In this document: piece after piece, positions 7,765 to 17,127 of the stretch
Layout of the letters: each line of letters begins with the position of its first letter
Position numbering within the stretch: position 1 is the stretch's first letter
Position numbers and translations under genes: made by a program
The notes under the pieces: model-generated
Database searches by the model: none
What the model saw: the letters and a program-made list of their open reading frames with translations, nothing else
Told to the model about the DNA's origin: nothing
Origin: Syntrophorhabdaceae bacterium
GTDB taxonomy: Bacteria > Desulfobacterota > Syntrophorhabdia > Syntrophorhabdales > Syntrophorhabdaceae
NCBI GenBank assembly: GCA_028713955.1
Contig: JAQTNJ010000002.1
Coordinates: 1 to 46,190 of the forward strand
Reading direction: 5' to 3'
Length of the DNA: 46,190 nt

Positions 7765-9509
7765 TTTACTCGATCAGTTGCGATAAGCCGAGCTTCAAGC
7801 GGGTTGATTTCAAGCCTGGCCTTAATGTGGCGCTTGCTGAGCGAACAAAGGATTCAACAAAAAAGGATTCCAGAAATGGACTAGGAAAATCAACGCTCAT
7901 AGAGATAATTCATTTCTGCCTTGGTGGTGGTAAGGGAGAGACGCTAAGCAAGCAACAACTCGATGGTTGGTCGTTTACGCTTGATCTGGATATTGGGAAA
8001 AAGAGGTACTCAATTACCAGGAACACTGCCGACCAAAACAAAGTGATCATTGATGGGGACTGTTCTGACTGGCCTTTAAAACCAGAGAATGACGAAAAAA
8101 CAAACGAACAAATAATGTCTTCAAGAGACTGGAATAAGGTTTTAGGACTGTTCATGTTTGGGTTACAACTCTCCTATCCAGATCTTAATTATGCCCCGAC
8201 ATTCAGGAGCATAATTTCATATTTTGTAAGAAGAAATGGAGCAAGAGGAGGTTTTCTAAATCCTTTCCAGCAACACAAAAGTCAACAGGAATGGGATAAA
8301 CAAGTTAACAATGCTTTTCTGCTCGACTTGAACTGGGGATACGCAGCAAAATGGCAAGTAATTAAGGACAGAATAAAGGTCATCAATCAGATAAAACAAG
8401 AAGCAAAAACAGGAATGCTTGCAAATCTCATGGGTACGATAGGTGAGTTGGACGCGCTGAAAATAAGACTGGAGTCACAAGCCAGGAGCGAGGAAAAGCA
8501 ACTAAACAATTTCAATGTCCATCCGCAATATAAAAAAATAGAGGAAGAGACAAATGAGCTAACATTCCATAGCCACGAACTAGTCAACCTTAACATAAAC
8601 GACAGGAGAATTCTTGAGTATTACGAGAGAAGCTTAAAGGAAGAAGCAGAAGCCAAAGCTGAAGACATAACAAGGATGTTTACGGAAGCGGGTGTAATAA
8701 TGCCGGGCTCGGTAACAAAACGGGTTGGAGATGTCCTTTCATTTCATAAACAAGTTGTCGCAAACCGAAAAGAATTTCTCACACAGGAAATGGAGCGCCT
8801 CACAAGGAACATAGCGGAAAGAGAGACAGAGATAAGCAAGCTCTCGGGAGAGCGTGCTAAGCTCATGCAAATACTCAAAAAACATAAGGCACTTGATGAA
8901 ATCCTATTATTGCAAAATAAGCACCAAGAAACAATAGCCCAGATAAAAGACCTCGATATAAAAATAGAAAACCTGAAGAAATTTGAGCAGGGGAAGAATG
9001 CGGTTATAGTAGAACAAGCGCTTTTGCAGCAACAAGCCACGACAGATTTGAACGAAAGAAAAAATCAAAAAGAGCAGGCTATTCTGCTTTTTAACTCAAA
9101 CTCAAATGCTCTTTACGACTCCCCAGGGATATTCTCTATAGATGCCTCCCCGACTGGGTATAAATTTAACGTAAAAATAGAGCGATCAGGAAGTCATGGT
9201 ATTGGAAACATGAAAATATTCTGTTATGACCTCATGCTTGCTCAAATGTGGGCAGAAAAGGCATGTTCGCCAATTTTTCTTATCCACGATAGTATCATTT
9301 TTGCTGATGTCGATGAAAGGCAAAAAGCGCTGGCACTGGAATTGGCGGCAAAGGAATCTAAAGAGCGAGGATTCCAATATATCTGCACCCTAAACTCGGA
9401 TGGTATTCCAGAAAAAGATTTCAGCAAAGATTTCGATTTTAGCTCATACGTGAGAAAAGTTTTTACAGATGCAACTGAGGATGGAGGCATACTGGGTATC
9501 AGGTTTTGA
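7761..9509 (+). CDS. DUF2326 SMC/Rad50-like ATPase of an ABC-3C system
   Basis: A 582-residue ATPase. The N-terminal half-domain carries a Walker A, NGLGKST (about 39-45). A long coiled coil runs from about 200 to 430 with many Lys/Glu/Gln heptads. The C-terminal half holds the DUF2326 strand-helix pattern PIFLIHDSIIFADVDERQ (about 504-521), which supplies the Walker B region. Family members couple DNA or nucleoprotein sensing to effectors. The partners are the HNH protein and middle component immediately upstream. It lies 10 bp before hsdR. Confidence 0.9.
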   Translation: MIYSISCDKPSFKRVDFKPGLNVALAERTKDSTKKDSRNGLGKSTLIEIIHFCLGGGKGETLSKQQLDGWSFTLDLDIGKKRYSITRNTADQNKVIIDGDCSDWPLKPENDEKTNEQIMSSRDWNKVLGLFMFGLQLSYPDLNYAPTFRSIISYFVRRNGARGGFLNPFQQHKSQQEWDKQVNNAFLLDLNWGYAAKWQVIKDRIKVINQIKQEAKTGMLANLMGTIGELDALKIRLESQARSEEKQLNNFNVHPQYKKIEEETNELTFHSHELVNLNINDRRILEYYERSLKEEAEAKAEDITRMFTEAGVIMPGSVTKRVGDVLSFHKQVVANRKEFLTQEMERLTRNIAERETEISKLSGERAKLMQILKKHKALDEILLLQNKHQETIAQIKDLDIKIENLKKFEQGKNAVIVEQALLQQQATTDLNERKNQKEQAILLFNSNSNALYDSPGIFSIDASPTGYKFNVKIERSGSHGIGNMKIFCYDLMLAQMWAEKACSPIFLIHDSIIFADVDERQKALALELAAKESKERGFQYICTLNSDGIPEKDFSKDFDFSSYVRKVFTDATEDGGILGIRF

Positions 9510-9518
9510 GGTCATAAC

Positions 9519-12500
9519 ATGACAAAAATAATAACCGAATCAGAGGTTGAAGACGCGGCATTGGAGATACTGTCGGGGCTGGGGTACAAAACGCTGTATG
9601 GCCCGGACATAGCTCCTGCGCCTGATGGCGTGAAGCCTGAGCGAAGCTCATATTCTGATGTTGTGCTGACAGAAAGGCTGCGCAGCGCGATTGAGAGAAT
9701 AAATCCAAAAATTCCGGAAGAGGCAAGGGAAGAAGCAGTGAAGAAAGTCCTTCGGGTGGAAAGCCCGGAGTTGATTGTCAATAACCAGCACTTTCACCGG
9801 ATGGTTGTCAACGGCGTTGATGTTGAATACCGGAACAAGGAAGGCCGCATTGTCGGGGATAAGGTCTGGCTTTTTGATTTTGATGATGTTGGCAATAATG
9901 AGTTTGTGGCAGTCAACCAGTTCACAGTGATTGAAGAGAACAACAACCGGAGGCCGGATGTGGTCATATTTGTCAATGGCCTGCCGCTCGCGGTCATTGA
10001 GCTAAAGAATCCTGCTGATGAGAATGCAACCGTATGGACAGCCTTTAGCCAGTTTGAAACTTACAAGAAAGAGCTTCCATCCCTGTTTCGCCTGAACAGT
10101 GTTTTGGTAATAAGCGACGGCATGGAAGCGAGAGCCGGGACCATCACCTCCAATAAAGAATGGTTCATGCTCTGGAGGACAATCGACGGGACAGAAATAG
10201 ATTCAGAGACCAGGAGCAAGTCAATGGAAGTGCTCCTGAAAGGCATGTTTGGGAAGAAAACATTTCTTGATTTGCTGAGGCACTTTTTTGTTTTTGAGAA
10301 AGAGCAGAATCAACTTTTGAAGAAAATGGCGGGCTATCACCAGTATTATGCGGTCAACAAGGCCATTGAGGCGACTATCGAGGCATCAAGGCCAAAGGGT
10401 GACAGGCGCTGCGGCGTTGTCTGGCACAGCCAGGGCTCAGGCAAGAGCCTTACCATGGTGTTCTACACGGGAAAGCTTGTTCTTGCGCTTGATAACCCGA
10501 CAATTGTTGTGCTCACTGACAGGAACGATTTAGATGACCAGCTTTTTGATACTTTTGGCAGAAACAACGAACTGCTGAGGCAGAAGCCGGTCCAGGCCGA
10601 GACGCGCGGTGCGCTTAGGGAGTATCTGAAAGTCGCGTCAGGCGGGGTTGTTTTCACCACGATTCAAAAGTTTCTGCCAGAGGTTAAGGGCGACACCTAC
10701 CCTATGCTGTCTGACCGGAGAAATATTGTCGTGATAGCTGACGAGGCCCACAGGAGCCAGTACGACTTCATAGACGGATTTGCAAGGCACATGAGGGATG
10801 CATTGCCCAAGGCCTCTTTCATAGGCTTCACGGGAACGCCTATCGAGAAAGCCGACAGAAGCACCCCGGCGGTATTCGGCGATTACATCCACATATATGA
10901 CATGGAGCAGGCAGTCAATGACGGCGCGACAGTGAGGATCTATTATGAGAGCAGGCTTGCAAAGCTTGAGCTAAAGCCCGAGGAAAAGCCAAAGATAGAC
11001 CCGGAATTCGAGGAAGTCACAGAAGGCGAAGAGGTCCAGAAGAAAGAGAAACTCAAGAGCAAATGGGCGCGGCTCGAAGCAATTGTCGGCAGCGAGAAGC
11101 GCATAAAAAGAATTGCCAAGGACATTGTGAGCCACTTTGAAGAGCGGCTTAACGTCCTTGACGGCAAGGGAATGATTGTCTGCATGAGCAGGAGAATATG
11201 CGTTGACCTGCATAATGAGATTATCAAGCTGCGGCCTCAATGGTATAAGAAGGACGATGATAAGGGATTCCTGAAAGTCATTATGACCGGCTCTGCCAGT
11301 GACCCTACAGATTGGCAGGACCATATAAGAAACAAGAAAAGGCGAAAAGATATTGGCGAAAGGATGAAGAATCCTGGCGACGAACTCAAGCTCGTCATTG
11401 TCAGGGATATGTGGCTGACCGGGTTTGACGTAAAGAATCTCCATACAATGTACATAGACAAGCCAATGCGCAGCCACGGCCTCATGCAGGCAATCGCCCG
11501 GGTAAACAGGGTTTTCAAGGACAAGCCGGGCGGGCTCATTGTCGATTACATCGGAATAGCAGACGACCTGAAGAAGGCGCTTGCAGAATATACAGAAGGG
11601 GACAAAAAGGAAACAGGCGTGCCGCAGGAAGAAATGGTTGCGGTGATGCTTGAAAAGTATGAGATCATCTGTGCGCTCCTCAAGGGTATGGATTATAAAA
11701 AGTTCTTCTCTGCCGGGCCAACGGAAAAAATGTCTGTGATAGCCTCCACAATGGACTTTATATTAAAACAAAAAGACGGGCGCGAAAGGTTCATTAAGTA
11801 CACCGTGGAATTGCTTAAGGCATTTGCCCTGTCTGTTCCGCACGAAGAAGCGCTGAGGATCAGGGATGATGTCGGGTTCTTCCAGGCTCTCAAGGCCCAG
11901 TTTGTGAAGACAACCATAACAGCGGGAAAAAGCAAAGAAGAGCTTGACTCAGCGATAAAGCAGATAATCTCCAAGGCCGTCGTCTCTGACAAGGTAATCG
12001 ACATCTTCGACTCCTTGGGGCTCAAGAAGCCCGATATATCTATTCTCTCTGATGAGTTTCTCGATGAGATCAGGGGCATGCAGCATAAGAATCTGGCCTT
12101 TGAGCTTTTGAAAAAGCTTCTTAATGACGAGATAAAAATAAGGTCGCGTAAGAATCTCGTTCTGTCAAAATCATTCGCAGAAATGCTGGAAAAAGCCATC
12201 AAGAAATACCAGAACAAGAGTATTGAAACCGCGAAGGTCATTGAAGAACTGATAAAATTAGCCAAGGATATGCGGGAGGCGAACAAGCGTGGTGAAAAGC
12301 TGAATCTCACGGAAGCGGAGCTGGCTTTCTACGATGCCCTTGAGGTAAATGACAGCGCCGTAAAGGTGCTCGGCGATGAAATCTTGAGGACCATTGCCCG
12401 CAGCCTGGCTAACACAATCAGAAAAAATGTTACCATTGACTGGACCCTGCGTGAAAGTGCGCAGGCACAGTTAAGGGTGATGGTGAAAAGGGTCTTGAAA

Positions 12501-12599
12501 AAATACGGATACCCGCCAGACAAGCAGAAGAAGGCGACTGAAACCGTCCTCGAACAGGCAACAATGATTGCGAAAGACTGGGCAGAAAAGGCAGCTTAA
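9519..12599 (+). CDS. hsdR: Type I restriction endonuclease motor subunit
   Basis: A 1026-residue HsdR. N-terminal PD-(D/E)xK nuclease: [20 protein letters not shown] (about 146-165). SF2 motor: Walker A HSQGSGKS (about 304-311), DEAH box (about 408-411), GFTGTP (about 434) and later helicase motifs around DMWLTGFD and QAIARVNR. The C-terminal helical region contacts HsdM/HsdS. Length is normal and no lesion is visible. A GAGGTC ribosome site precedes the ATG. Its place downstream of the ABC-3C genes puts both systems on one transcript. Confidence 0.97.
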   Translation: MTKIITESEVEDAALEILSGLGYKTLYGPDIAPAPDGVKPERSSYSDVVLTERLRSAIERINPKIPEEAREEAVKKVLRVESPELIVNNQHFHRMVVNGVDVEYRNKEGRIVGDKVWLFDFDDVGNNEFVAVNQFTVIEENNNRRPDVVIFVNGLPLAVIELKNPADENATVWTAFSQFETYKKELPSLFRLNSVLVISDGMEARAGTITSNKEWFMLWRTIDGTEIDSETRSKSMEVLLKGMFGKKTFLDLLRHFFVFEKEQNQLLKKMAGYHQYYAVNKAIEATIEASRPKGDRRCGVVWHSQGSGKSLTMVFYTGKLVLALDNPTIVVLTDRNDLDDQLFDTFGRNNELLRQKPVQAETRGALREYLKVASGGVVFTTIQKFLPEVKGDTYPMLSDRRNIVVIADEAHRSQYDFIDGFARHMRDALPKASFIGFTGTPIEKADRSTPAVFGDYIHIYDMEQAVNDGATVRIYYESRLAKLELKPEEKPKIDPEFEEVTEGEEVQKKEKLKSKWARLEAIVGSEKRIKRIAKDIVSHFEERLNVLDGKGMIVCMSRRICVDLHNEIIKLRPQWYKKDDDKGFLKVIMTGSASDPTDWQDHIRNKKRRKDIGERMKNPGDELKLVIVRDMWLTGFDVKNLHTMYIDKPMRSHGLMQAIARVNRVFKDKPGGLIVDYIGIADDLKKALAEYTEGDKKETGVPQEEMVAVMLEKYEIICALLKGMDYKKFFSAGPTEKMSVIASTMDFILKQKDGRERFIKYTVELLKAFALSVPHEEALRIRDDVGFFQALKAQFVKTTITAGKSKEELDSAIKQIISKAVVSDKVIDIFDSLGLKKPDISILSDEFLDEIRGMQHKNLAFELLKKLLNDEIKIRSRKNLVLSKSFAEMLEKAIKKYQNKSIETAKVIEELIKLAKDMREANKRGEKLNLTEAELAFYDALEVNDSAVKVLGDEILRTIARSLANTIRKNVTIDWTLRESAQAQLRVMVKRVLKKYGYPPDKQKKATETVLEQATMIAKDWAEKAA

Positions 12600-12629
12600 A
12601 AAAATATCCAATTCTGCAAAGGACCAGTG

Positions 12630-13673
12630 ATGGATATCTTTCATGATATGAAAAAATACCGCACGGGGAAAACAGAGGATGGAAAAGACTCATTTAGCAT
12701 ACCCCTTGAAAAAGATCAGGATGGCATGATTGGCCGTGAATGTCCGAACGACGAATGTCAACCAAAGTACTTCAAGATCAGCACGACTATTCCAGATGAA
12801 ATGGCGAGCAAAGCAAGCGAGTTTTCACAAATAGATTTGACCTGTCCTTATTGCGGGACATCTGCAAACATGCAGCAGTTTCATACAGAAAGCCAGATGG
12901 AATGGGTAAAATCAATGATCTTCCGTGATGTATCAAAAACTTTCCAGGACATGATGGGGAAAGCATTCAGGCCAACATCATCGTCACCGAAAGGCATGTT
13001 TTCAATCAGCGTTTCTTTCAAGCCAGGATCTCTTCCTAGCGTGCGGCATTATGTTGAGGAGGAGTTAAAACGAACTGTCATTTGCGATGCTTGCAGTTTT
13101 AACTATGCGGTTTATGGAATATCTTTTCATTGTCCTTTATGCGGAGAAGGCAACCTGCTCCAGCACCTGAATCGGAGCGCCAATATCATCAGGGTGCTAA
13201 TTGAAGAATGCGAAAGAATTGCTAGGGAAAAGGGGGCAGATGTAGGCCGCCAAATGATAGGCAATGCTCTTGAGGATGTAGTTAGCCTTTTTGAGGCTTT
13301 TCTGAAGCAGATTTATCAGTACGAAATCAAGAAAAGGTTCAACAAAGAAGATGCTGAGAGCAGAATCACAAAGATTAAAACTAATTTTCAACGTCTCGAA
13401 GGGGCAGAACTCTTTTTTTCCAGAGATCTTGCCCTGGGCTTGTTTGCTGAATGTAGCCAGGAAAACAAGTTATTTCTTCAAGAGCAGTTTCTAAAGAGAC
13501 ATGTTATTACACATAATTTGGGCCTTATTGATGTGAAATATATTGAAAAAGCCCGGGTTTATGAGAAACAAGGAAATGAACTTGAAATAACACCCGCAGA
13601 TGTATTGAAAGCACTGGAAATTGTAGAGACTCTCATTACTAATGCTAGTTTCCACCTTAGTAAAAAGGAATAG
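12630..13673 (+). CDS. Zinc-ribbon plus HEPN-like protein
   Basis: About 347 residues from the ATG at 12630 (a GTG lies just upstream). The N-terminal half has several CxxC knuckles: CPNDEC, CPYCG, CDAC and CPLCG. The C-terminal half is all helical and ends in KRHVITHN (about 289-296), the R-x4-H signature of HEPN domains, followed by a tail containing ALEIVETLI. HEPN proteins are often RNases or scaffolds in conflict systems. Its position 30 bp after hsdR suggests an accessory or suicide effector of the restriction/ABC-3C operon. RNase activity is inferred. Confidence 0.65.
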   Translation: MDIFHDMKKYRTGKTEDGKDSFSIPLEKDQDGMIGRECPNDECQPKYFKISTTIPDEMASKASEFSQIDLTCPYCGTSANMQQFHTESQMEWVKSMIFRDVSKTFQDMMGKAFRPTSSSPKGMFSISVSFKPGSLPSVRHYVEEELKRTVICDACSFNYAVYGISFHCPLCGEGNLLQHLNRSANIIRVLIEECERIAREKGADVGRQMIGNALEDVVSLFEAFLKQIYQYEIKKRFNKEDAESRITKIKTNFQRLEGAELFFSRDLALGLFAECSQENKLFLQEQFLKRHVITHNLGLIDVKYIEKARVYEKQGNELEITPADVLKALEIVETLITNASFHLSKKE

Positions 13674-13679
13674 GAAGAA

Positions 13680-14132
13680 ATGGCAAGTTCTGAACAGAAA
13701 AAAGAAAAATTTTTGATAAAGGAATATCAGGCAACCCAGGAAATGATACGGCACTACGATGACCTGACTATGCGGTTTGGCACTATGACTCAAACCGGAG
13801 TTCTAATATTTATCGGTTTGGCCTTCGGTCTTTTGAGCAGAGATAGAAGGATATTTTTATACCTGTTTCCTTTTGTCATACTCTTTGTAATAATGTGCAG
13901 TATTCTTGTACATATGTGGTTCAAAAGACACAGGAGTATTTCTCAGACCAAGCTACATCGAATCCTTGAGATAGAAAAGGAGTTGGGCTGGAAACAGTTT
14001 TCAATGGTTGATGACGCAATTAAATCGGGAAAAATTGAATCCAAGCCCGTAAGGACCATGCTTCTTATCTATCATATAAGTCTGCCCGCAATCCTATTAA
14101 TAGCCTATTTTATAATTATCTTTTATGGTTGA
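13680..14132 (+). CDS. Three-helix membrane protein at operon end
   Basis: A 150-residue protein. A cytoplasmic helix with EYQATQEMIRHYDDLTMRFG precedes two adjacent membrane segments (about 40-56 and 58-80), then a basic loop and helix, then a third segment (about 127-148). It starts 6 bp after the HEPN gene. Small helical membrane proteins beside HEPN or nuclease genes are common effector or anchor partners in conflict systems, but no specific family is recognised. Confidence 0.6.
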   Translation: MASSEQKKEKFLIKEYQATQEMIRHYDDLTMRFGTMTQTGVLIFIGLAFGLLSRDRRIFLYLFPFVILFVIMCSILVHMWFKRHRSISQTKLHRILEIEKELGWKQFSMVDDAIKSGKIESKPVRTMLLIYHISLPAILLIAYFIIIFYG

Positions 14133-14167
14133 CCCATGATTAAACATTTCAAGCCTATTCATGGGTC
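14131..14167. terminator. Perfect inverted repeat between convergent genes
   Basis: GACCCATGA at 14131-14139 pairs exactly with TCATGGGTC at 14159-14167 across a 19-nt loop. It sits where the restriction operon (plus) meets the Orc1-side genes (minus) and may act as a bidirectional terminator. Neither strand has a T run after the stem, so this is tentative. Confidence 0.4.
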
Positions 14168-14250
14168 TTCGCCCTCTTAACAGCAGCCTTCTCCAGTATC
14201 CTCGCCCATTTGGGCATTCTGGCTGCAATTTCGTCTTCTTCGTTGCGCAT
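14155..14250 (-). CDS. Small ORF downstream of the Orc1/Cdc6-like gene
   Basis: A predicted 31-residue peptide (start MRNEEDEIAARMPKWARIL, end KTHE). It begins 10 bp after the stop of the Orc1/Cdc6-like gene on the same strand. The composition is amphipathic-helical with a basic end. It may be translated from the same message. No homologue is recognised and the ribosome site is weak. Confidence 0.35.
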   Translation of the reverse strand: MRNEEDEIAARMPKWARILEKAAVKRAKTHE

Positions 14251-14260
14251 AGCTACCAGC

Positions 14261-15337
14261 TCAATAAAAACCGTTGCCATTGCCGTTTCCAGCAGGCCTT
14301 AGTATCCTTACATTGCCCTTTATCGCTGCGCGCTCCCATCGTACAAGCCCTTTTGTCATCAGCTGCTTCAGGTATAATGAAAATGTTCTGGATGCTACCG
14401 GCTGCAGCTTCTTGCGCTTGCACCGCTCAAGATAGAGCTGCCATATGGGCCTGGAAAGGATTCCGCTTTCGGCGTTTTCAGCAACGATCTGGTGAATCAG
14501 CCTGTGGTGTATAGTGAGGGCGCTCAACACAACGCTTTTCTTTATGGTTTTTGCGCTGACCCATGCCTTATCGAGATGCAGCGGCTTTATTTCAAGACAG
14601 TTCTCATTTTGTGCAAAGACTGCTGCGTTCCATAGAGTGCGGATGGCCACCCTGGCATCGCCCCGGGACAGGGCAGAAATCTTTTCAATGACACTATCGT
14701 CCCAGGCCTCCGGGAACAGGGACGCCTCTGCCCTCTGCCGCAGGATATGCCTGAGATCTTCTGTCGTATAGTATGGCACTTCAATCAGCTTTGGGTTGAG
14801 CCGGGAGCGTATCCTGTCATCAAGCGTGAAGAAACAGTTGCGGCTGGATGAGATGCACACCAGGCTCAGCTTGTTCATGTCGCAGAGGTTATAGAGAATC
14901 AGGTTCCTGTCCTTGGGCATCAGCTGGTCGATCTCGTCCAGGACCAGCGTCGCAAAGTTTTTGTCAAGATATCGGGTGAAGCACTCCAGCTTAAACACAG
15001 TGCTGATTTTTTCAGCGCCAAGCATTCTTAAGTCTCTCATGATTTTGTCCATTATTGAATGCAGTGAGCAATGCTCCCAGCAGTTTATATACAAAGTGCT
15101 GACATTATGCCTCTCGCCCATAAAATTCATGGTGTGCCTTGCCATAAGGGTCTTGCCCGATCCTGAAGGCCCTGTAATCCAGATATGCGTCGGCCTTGTC
15201 ATCCTGACAAAGGGGATAAGGGCTGATTTGATTTCCGCCAACTGGTTTTCTCGCCGCATAATCGGGGACGGAACAAATGACTCCTTCAGGAAATCCGGCT
15301 GAGATATAATCGGTTTGTGTTTTCCATCGCCTGTCAT
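14261..15337 (-). CDS. Orc1/Cdc6-like AAA+ ATPase
   Basis: A 358-residue AAA+ protein of the Orc1/Cdc6 type. Walker A GPSGSGKT (about 56-63), Walker B LVLDEIDQL (about 131-139), sensor-1 strand LVCISSSRN, an arginine-finger region DDRIRSRL, then the lid with LSRGDARVAIRTLWNA and a C-terminal winged helix (about 265-345). This order is typical of archaeal replication initiators and of rare bacterial mobile-element relatives. It may initiate replication of the excised element or maintain it. A TniB-like transposition ATPase is a weaker alternative because of the winged helix. It is divergent from the RadC-like gene. Confidence 0.85.
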   Translation of the reverse strand: MTGDGKHKPIISQPDFLKESFVPSPIMRRENQLAEIKSALIPFVRMTRPTHIWITGPSGSGKTLMARHTMNFMGERHNVSTLYINCWEHCSLHSIMDKIMRDLRMLGAEKISTVFKLECFTRYLDKNFATLVLDEIDQLMPKDRNLILYNLCDMNKLSLVCISSSRNCFFTLDDRIRSRLNPKLIEVPYYTTEDLRHILRQRAEASLFPEAWDDSVIEKISALSRGDARVAIRTLWNAAVFAQNENCLEIKPLHLDKAWVSAKTIKKSVVLSALTIHHRLIHQIVAENAESGILSRPIWQLYLERCKRKKLQPVASRTFSLYLKQLMTKGLVRWERAAIKGNVRILRPAGNGNGNGFY

Positions 15338-15405
15338 ATGTAATTGATTCGTGATTGTTTTTTAAAGGGTTTCCCCTCTTTCATGCTGGTTATACCCTTA
15401 ATATC

Positions 15406-15429
15406 AGATGCAAGAGATGCAAGGCATGC
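15406..15429 (+). promoter_or_regulatory. Tandem AGATGCAAG repeats between Orc1-like and RadC-like genes
   Basis: AGATGCAAG occurs twice in tandem (15406-15414 and 15415-15423) and is followed by the palindrome GCATGC (15424-15429). Short iterons beside an initiator gene may be its own binding site or an origin; an operator for the divergent pair is the alternative. Inference from position. Confidence 0.4.
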
Positions 15430-15475
15430 TTGATGATAATAAAAGCCTATTGTAATCATAATTTTTTTGATTTAG

Positions 15476-16027
15476 ATGGAAAAAAAGCATTCATTCTTCG
15501 ACGGCGAGACCTACAGGGGATATAAAATAAGCCTGAAATTAGTACGGGAGGGGATTGACGATTACCAGCCTGCCAGGATTCATTCACCAACGGATGTTTA
15601 CCAGTTTATGAGCGAAATAAAAAACAACGACAGGGAAAGATTCTATTCCGTCCACCTTGATACAAATCATAGCATTGTAAGCTGCGAGGAGGTCTCATCA
15701 GGAACCGTCGAGTGCACAGTCGTCCACCCAAGAGAAGTCTTTAAATCTGCCCTGCTGTGCTCAAGCTGCGGCATCATCCTTGTGCACAACCACCCCAGCG
15801 GAACTACCGAACCATCAGAGCAAGACAAGATTTTAACACAGAGGCTTTATGTGTGCGGCGAACTTATGGGCATCCAAGTTTTTGACAGCGTTATCATTGG
15901 CCTTGATTCCTATTACAGCTTCTTGGAATCCGGCCTTTTCGAAGATTTCAGGAAAGGAAATCAGCTAGGAGACAGGAAGCGCGGCGATGACAGCCGGTTT
16001 TTTAAGAATATTTATTTGGAGATTTAG
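15476..16027 (+). CDS. RadC-like JAB domain protein
   Basis: A 183-residue protein of the RadC (DUF2466) branch of JAB proteins. The core shows a YSVHLDTNHSIVSCEEVSSG strand pair, VVHPREVFKSALL, and the metal motif HNHPSGTTEPSEQD (about residues 103-116: HxHP, then P-S-x-x-D). RadC relatives are common on plasmids and integrative elements, often near replication or anti-restriction genes; their biochemical role is unsettled. The N-terminal helix-hairpin-helix of chromosomal RadC is missing, as is usual for mobile-element forms. No clear Shine-Dalgarno sequence. Confidence 0.88.
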   Translation: MEKKHSFFDGETYRGYKISLKLVREGIDDYQPARIHSPTDVYQFMSEIKNNDRERFYSVHLDTNHSIVSCEEVSSGTVECTVVHPREVFKSALLCSSCGIILVHNHPSGTTEPSEQDKILTQRLYVCGELMGIQVFDSVIIGLDSYYSFLESGLFEDFRKGNQLGDRKRGDDSRFFKNIYLEI

Positions 16028-16122
16028 AAAAAGGGGTCTTCAGGAATTGCTGTTGGCACCTACAACTTCTTACTCTTGAGCGGTTGAATGTATTGCAGAT
16101 TGTTGATGGAAAGTCTTGACTC

Positions 16123-17127
16123 TTAAACTTCAAACAAATGTTCCTGCTTTCCACTGATCGATCTCCTTTCTCCGCGAAGGAGAGCTTCAAATCGCTTCTT
16201 GCTGAACACAGCCAGCATATCCCCCTTCTTTTGATATGACTGTATGTAATATTTGTTGCCATCGACCGGGTCTTTTTGGGCATATTGTATAGACACTAAA
16301 GCGTCCAAGGCTTCCCTAACCCAAGCTTCTTTTGGTATCTTCGGTTGTCGTTCGTCTTGTTGTTCAAACGAAAACTTTTCACACAACATCCTGGTAATCT
16401 CCTTGCACTCAACAGTCAGCGATTTGTCCTTCCTTTCGCCATTTCTTTCCTTGAGCTCGTTGAATACATTCATCCAAAGAATATTCATTGTGTATTCGGT
16501 TGGAGGCGGCGTATCGTAAAATTTGACTGCCGAAATTTGACCTATTAGCTCCTCTAAGGGCACGGGGACAGGCTCGGCCAATTTTTGTTCAACTCTCTCA
16601 TCCGAAAAGGCACCGTAGTATTTCTCTATTTTGCATACTTCCTTGGCGCGTCGTTGAACTGCGCATGCGATTAGAGTAAAGTTCCTCTCGAACGATTTGC
16701 TCCCGAAATAGTTCTTAGCCGCCGTTCTTTCTAAATCATCCACCAAAAGGGCGAGGTCGTGCATTCCTACAGCTTCATCCTCGGTTCTCCATCCTTTCAG
16801 CTCCTGATCATAGTTCTGCATTTGCTCAAAGGCCCTGTCAAAGTCACGCTCGGTGCTGGCAGTTATTTTCACTTCACCAACTATGCCATTATGCTCGGAC
16901 AGCTGAACAACCACATCTGGAGTAACGTTTCCATTGGCACCAACCTTTGACAACCGACGGCAGGGTAGGAAATGAGAACCCACAAAATAGTCCTTTACTG
17001 CAGCGTCCCATCGAACTGCAGAATCAAAGCAAATAATAGTGAGTATAGTTCTTTCATAAGAATCAGCCTTCTCTTTTACTTCCTGTTGATATTTGACAAT
17101 CTTTGCTCTAAGTTCGTCTGTTGCCAC
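16123..17127 (-). CDS. PD-(D/E)xK nuclease-like protein (pair member 2)
   Basis: A 334-residue protein starting at a GTG directly after the TAA of the upstream gene, so translation is probably coupled. A nuclease-like core lies near the N-terminus: TPDVVVQL (D71), then GIVGEVKITAS with E85 and K87, which fits PD-x13-ExK. The C-terminal region (about 200-320) is helical and could be a winged-helix or oligomerisation part. With the 378-residue partner it forms a two-gene unit of unknown function. A defence or DNA-processing role is inferred only from the motif and setting. Confidence 0.7.
   Translation of the reverse strand: MATDELRAKIVKYQQEVKEKADSYERTILTIICFDSAVRWDAAVKDYFVGSHFLPCRRLSKVGANGNVTPDVVVQLSEHNGIVGEVKITASTERDFDRAFEQMQNYDQELKGWRTEDEAVGMHDLALLVDDLERTAAKNYFGSKSFERNFTLIACAVQRRAKEVCKIEKYYGAFSDERVEQKLAEPVPVPLEELIGQISAVKFYDTPPPTEYTMNILWMNVFNELKERNGERKDKSLTVECKEITRMLCEKFSFEQQDERQPKIPKEAWVREALDALVSIQYAQKDPVDGNKYYIQSYQKKGDMLAVFSKKRFEALLRGERRSISGKQEHLFEV

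Noticed and set aside
14261-15337. TniB/IstB-type transposition ATPase
   Set aside because: The order of AAA+ motifs, lid region and C-terminal winged helix fits Orc1/Cdc6 better, and no transposase genes are nearby.
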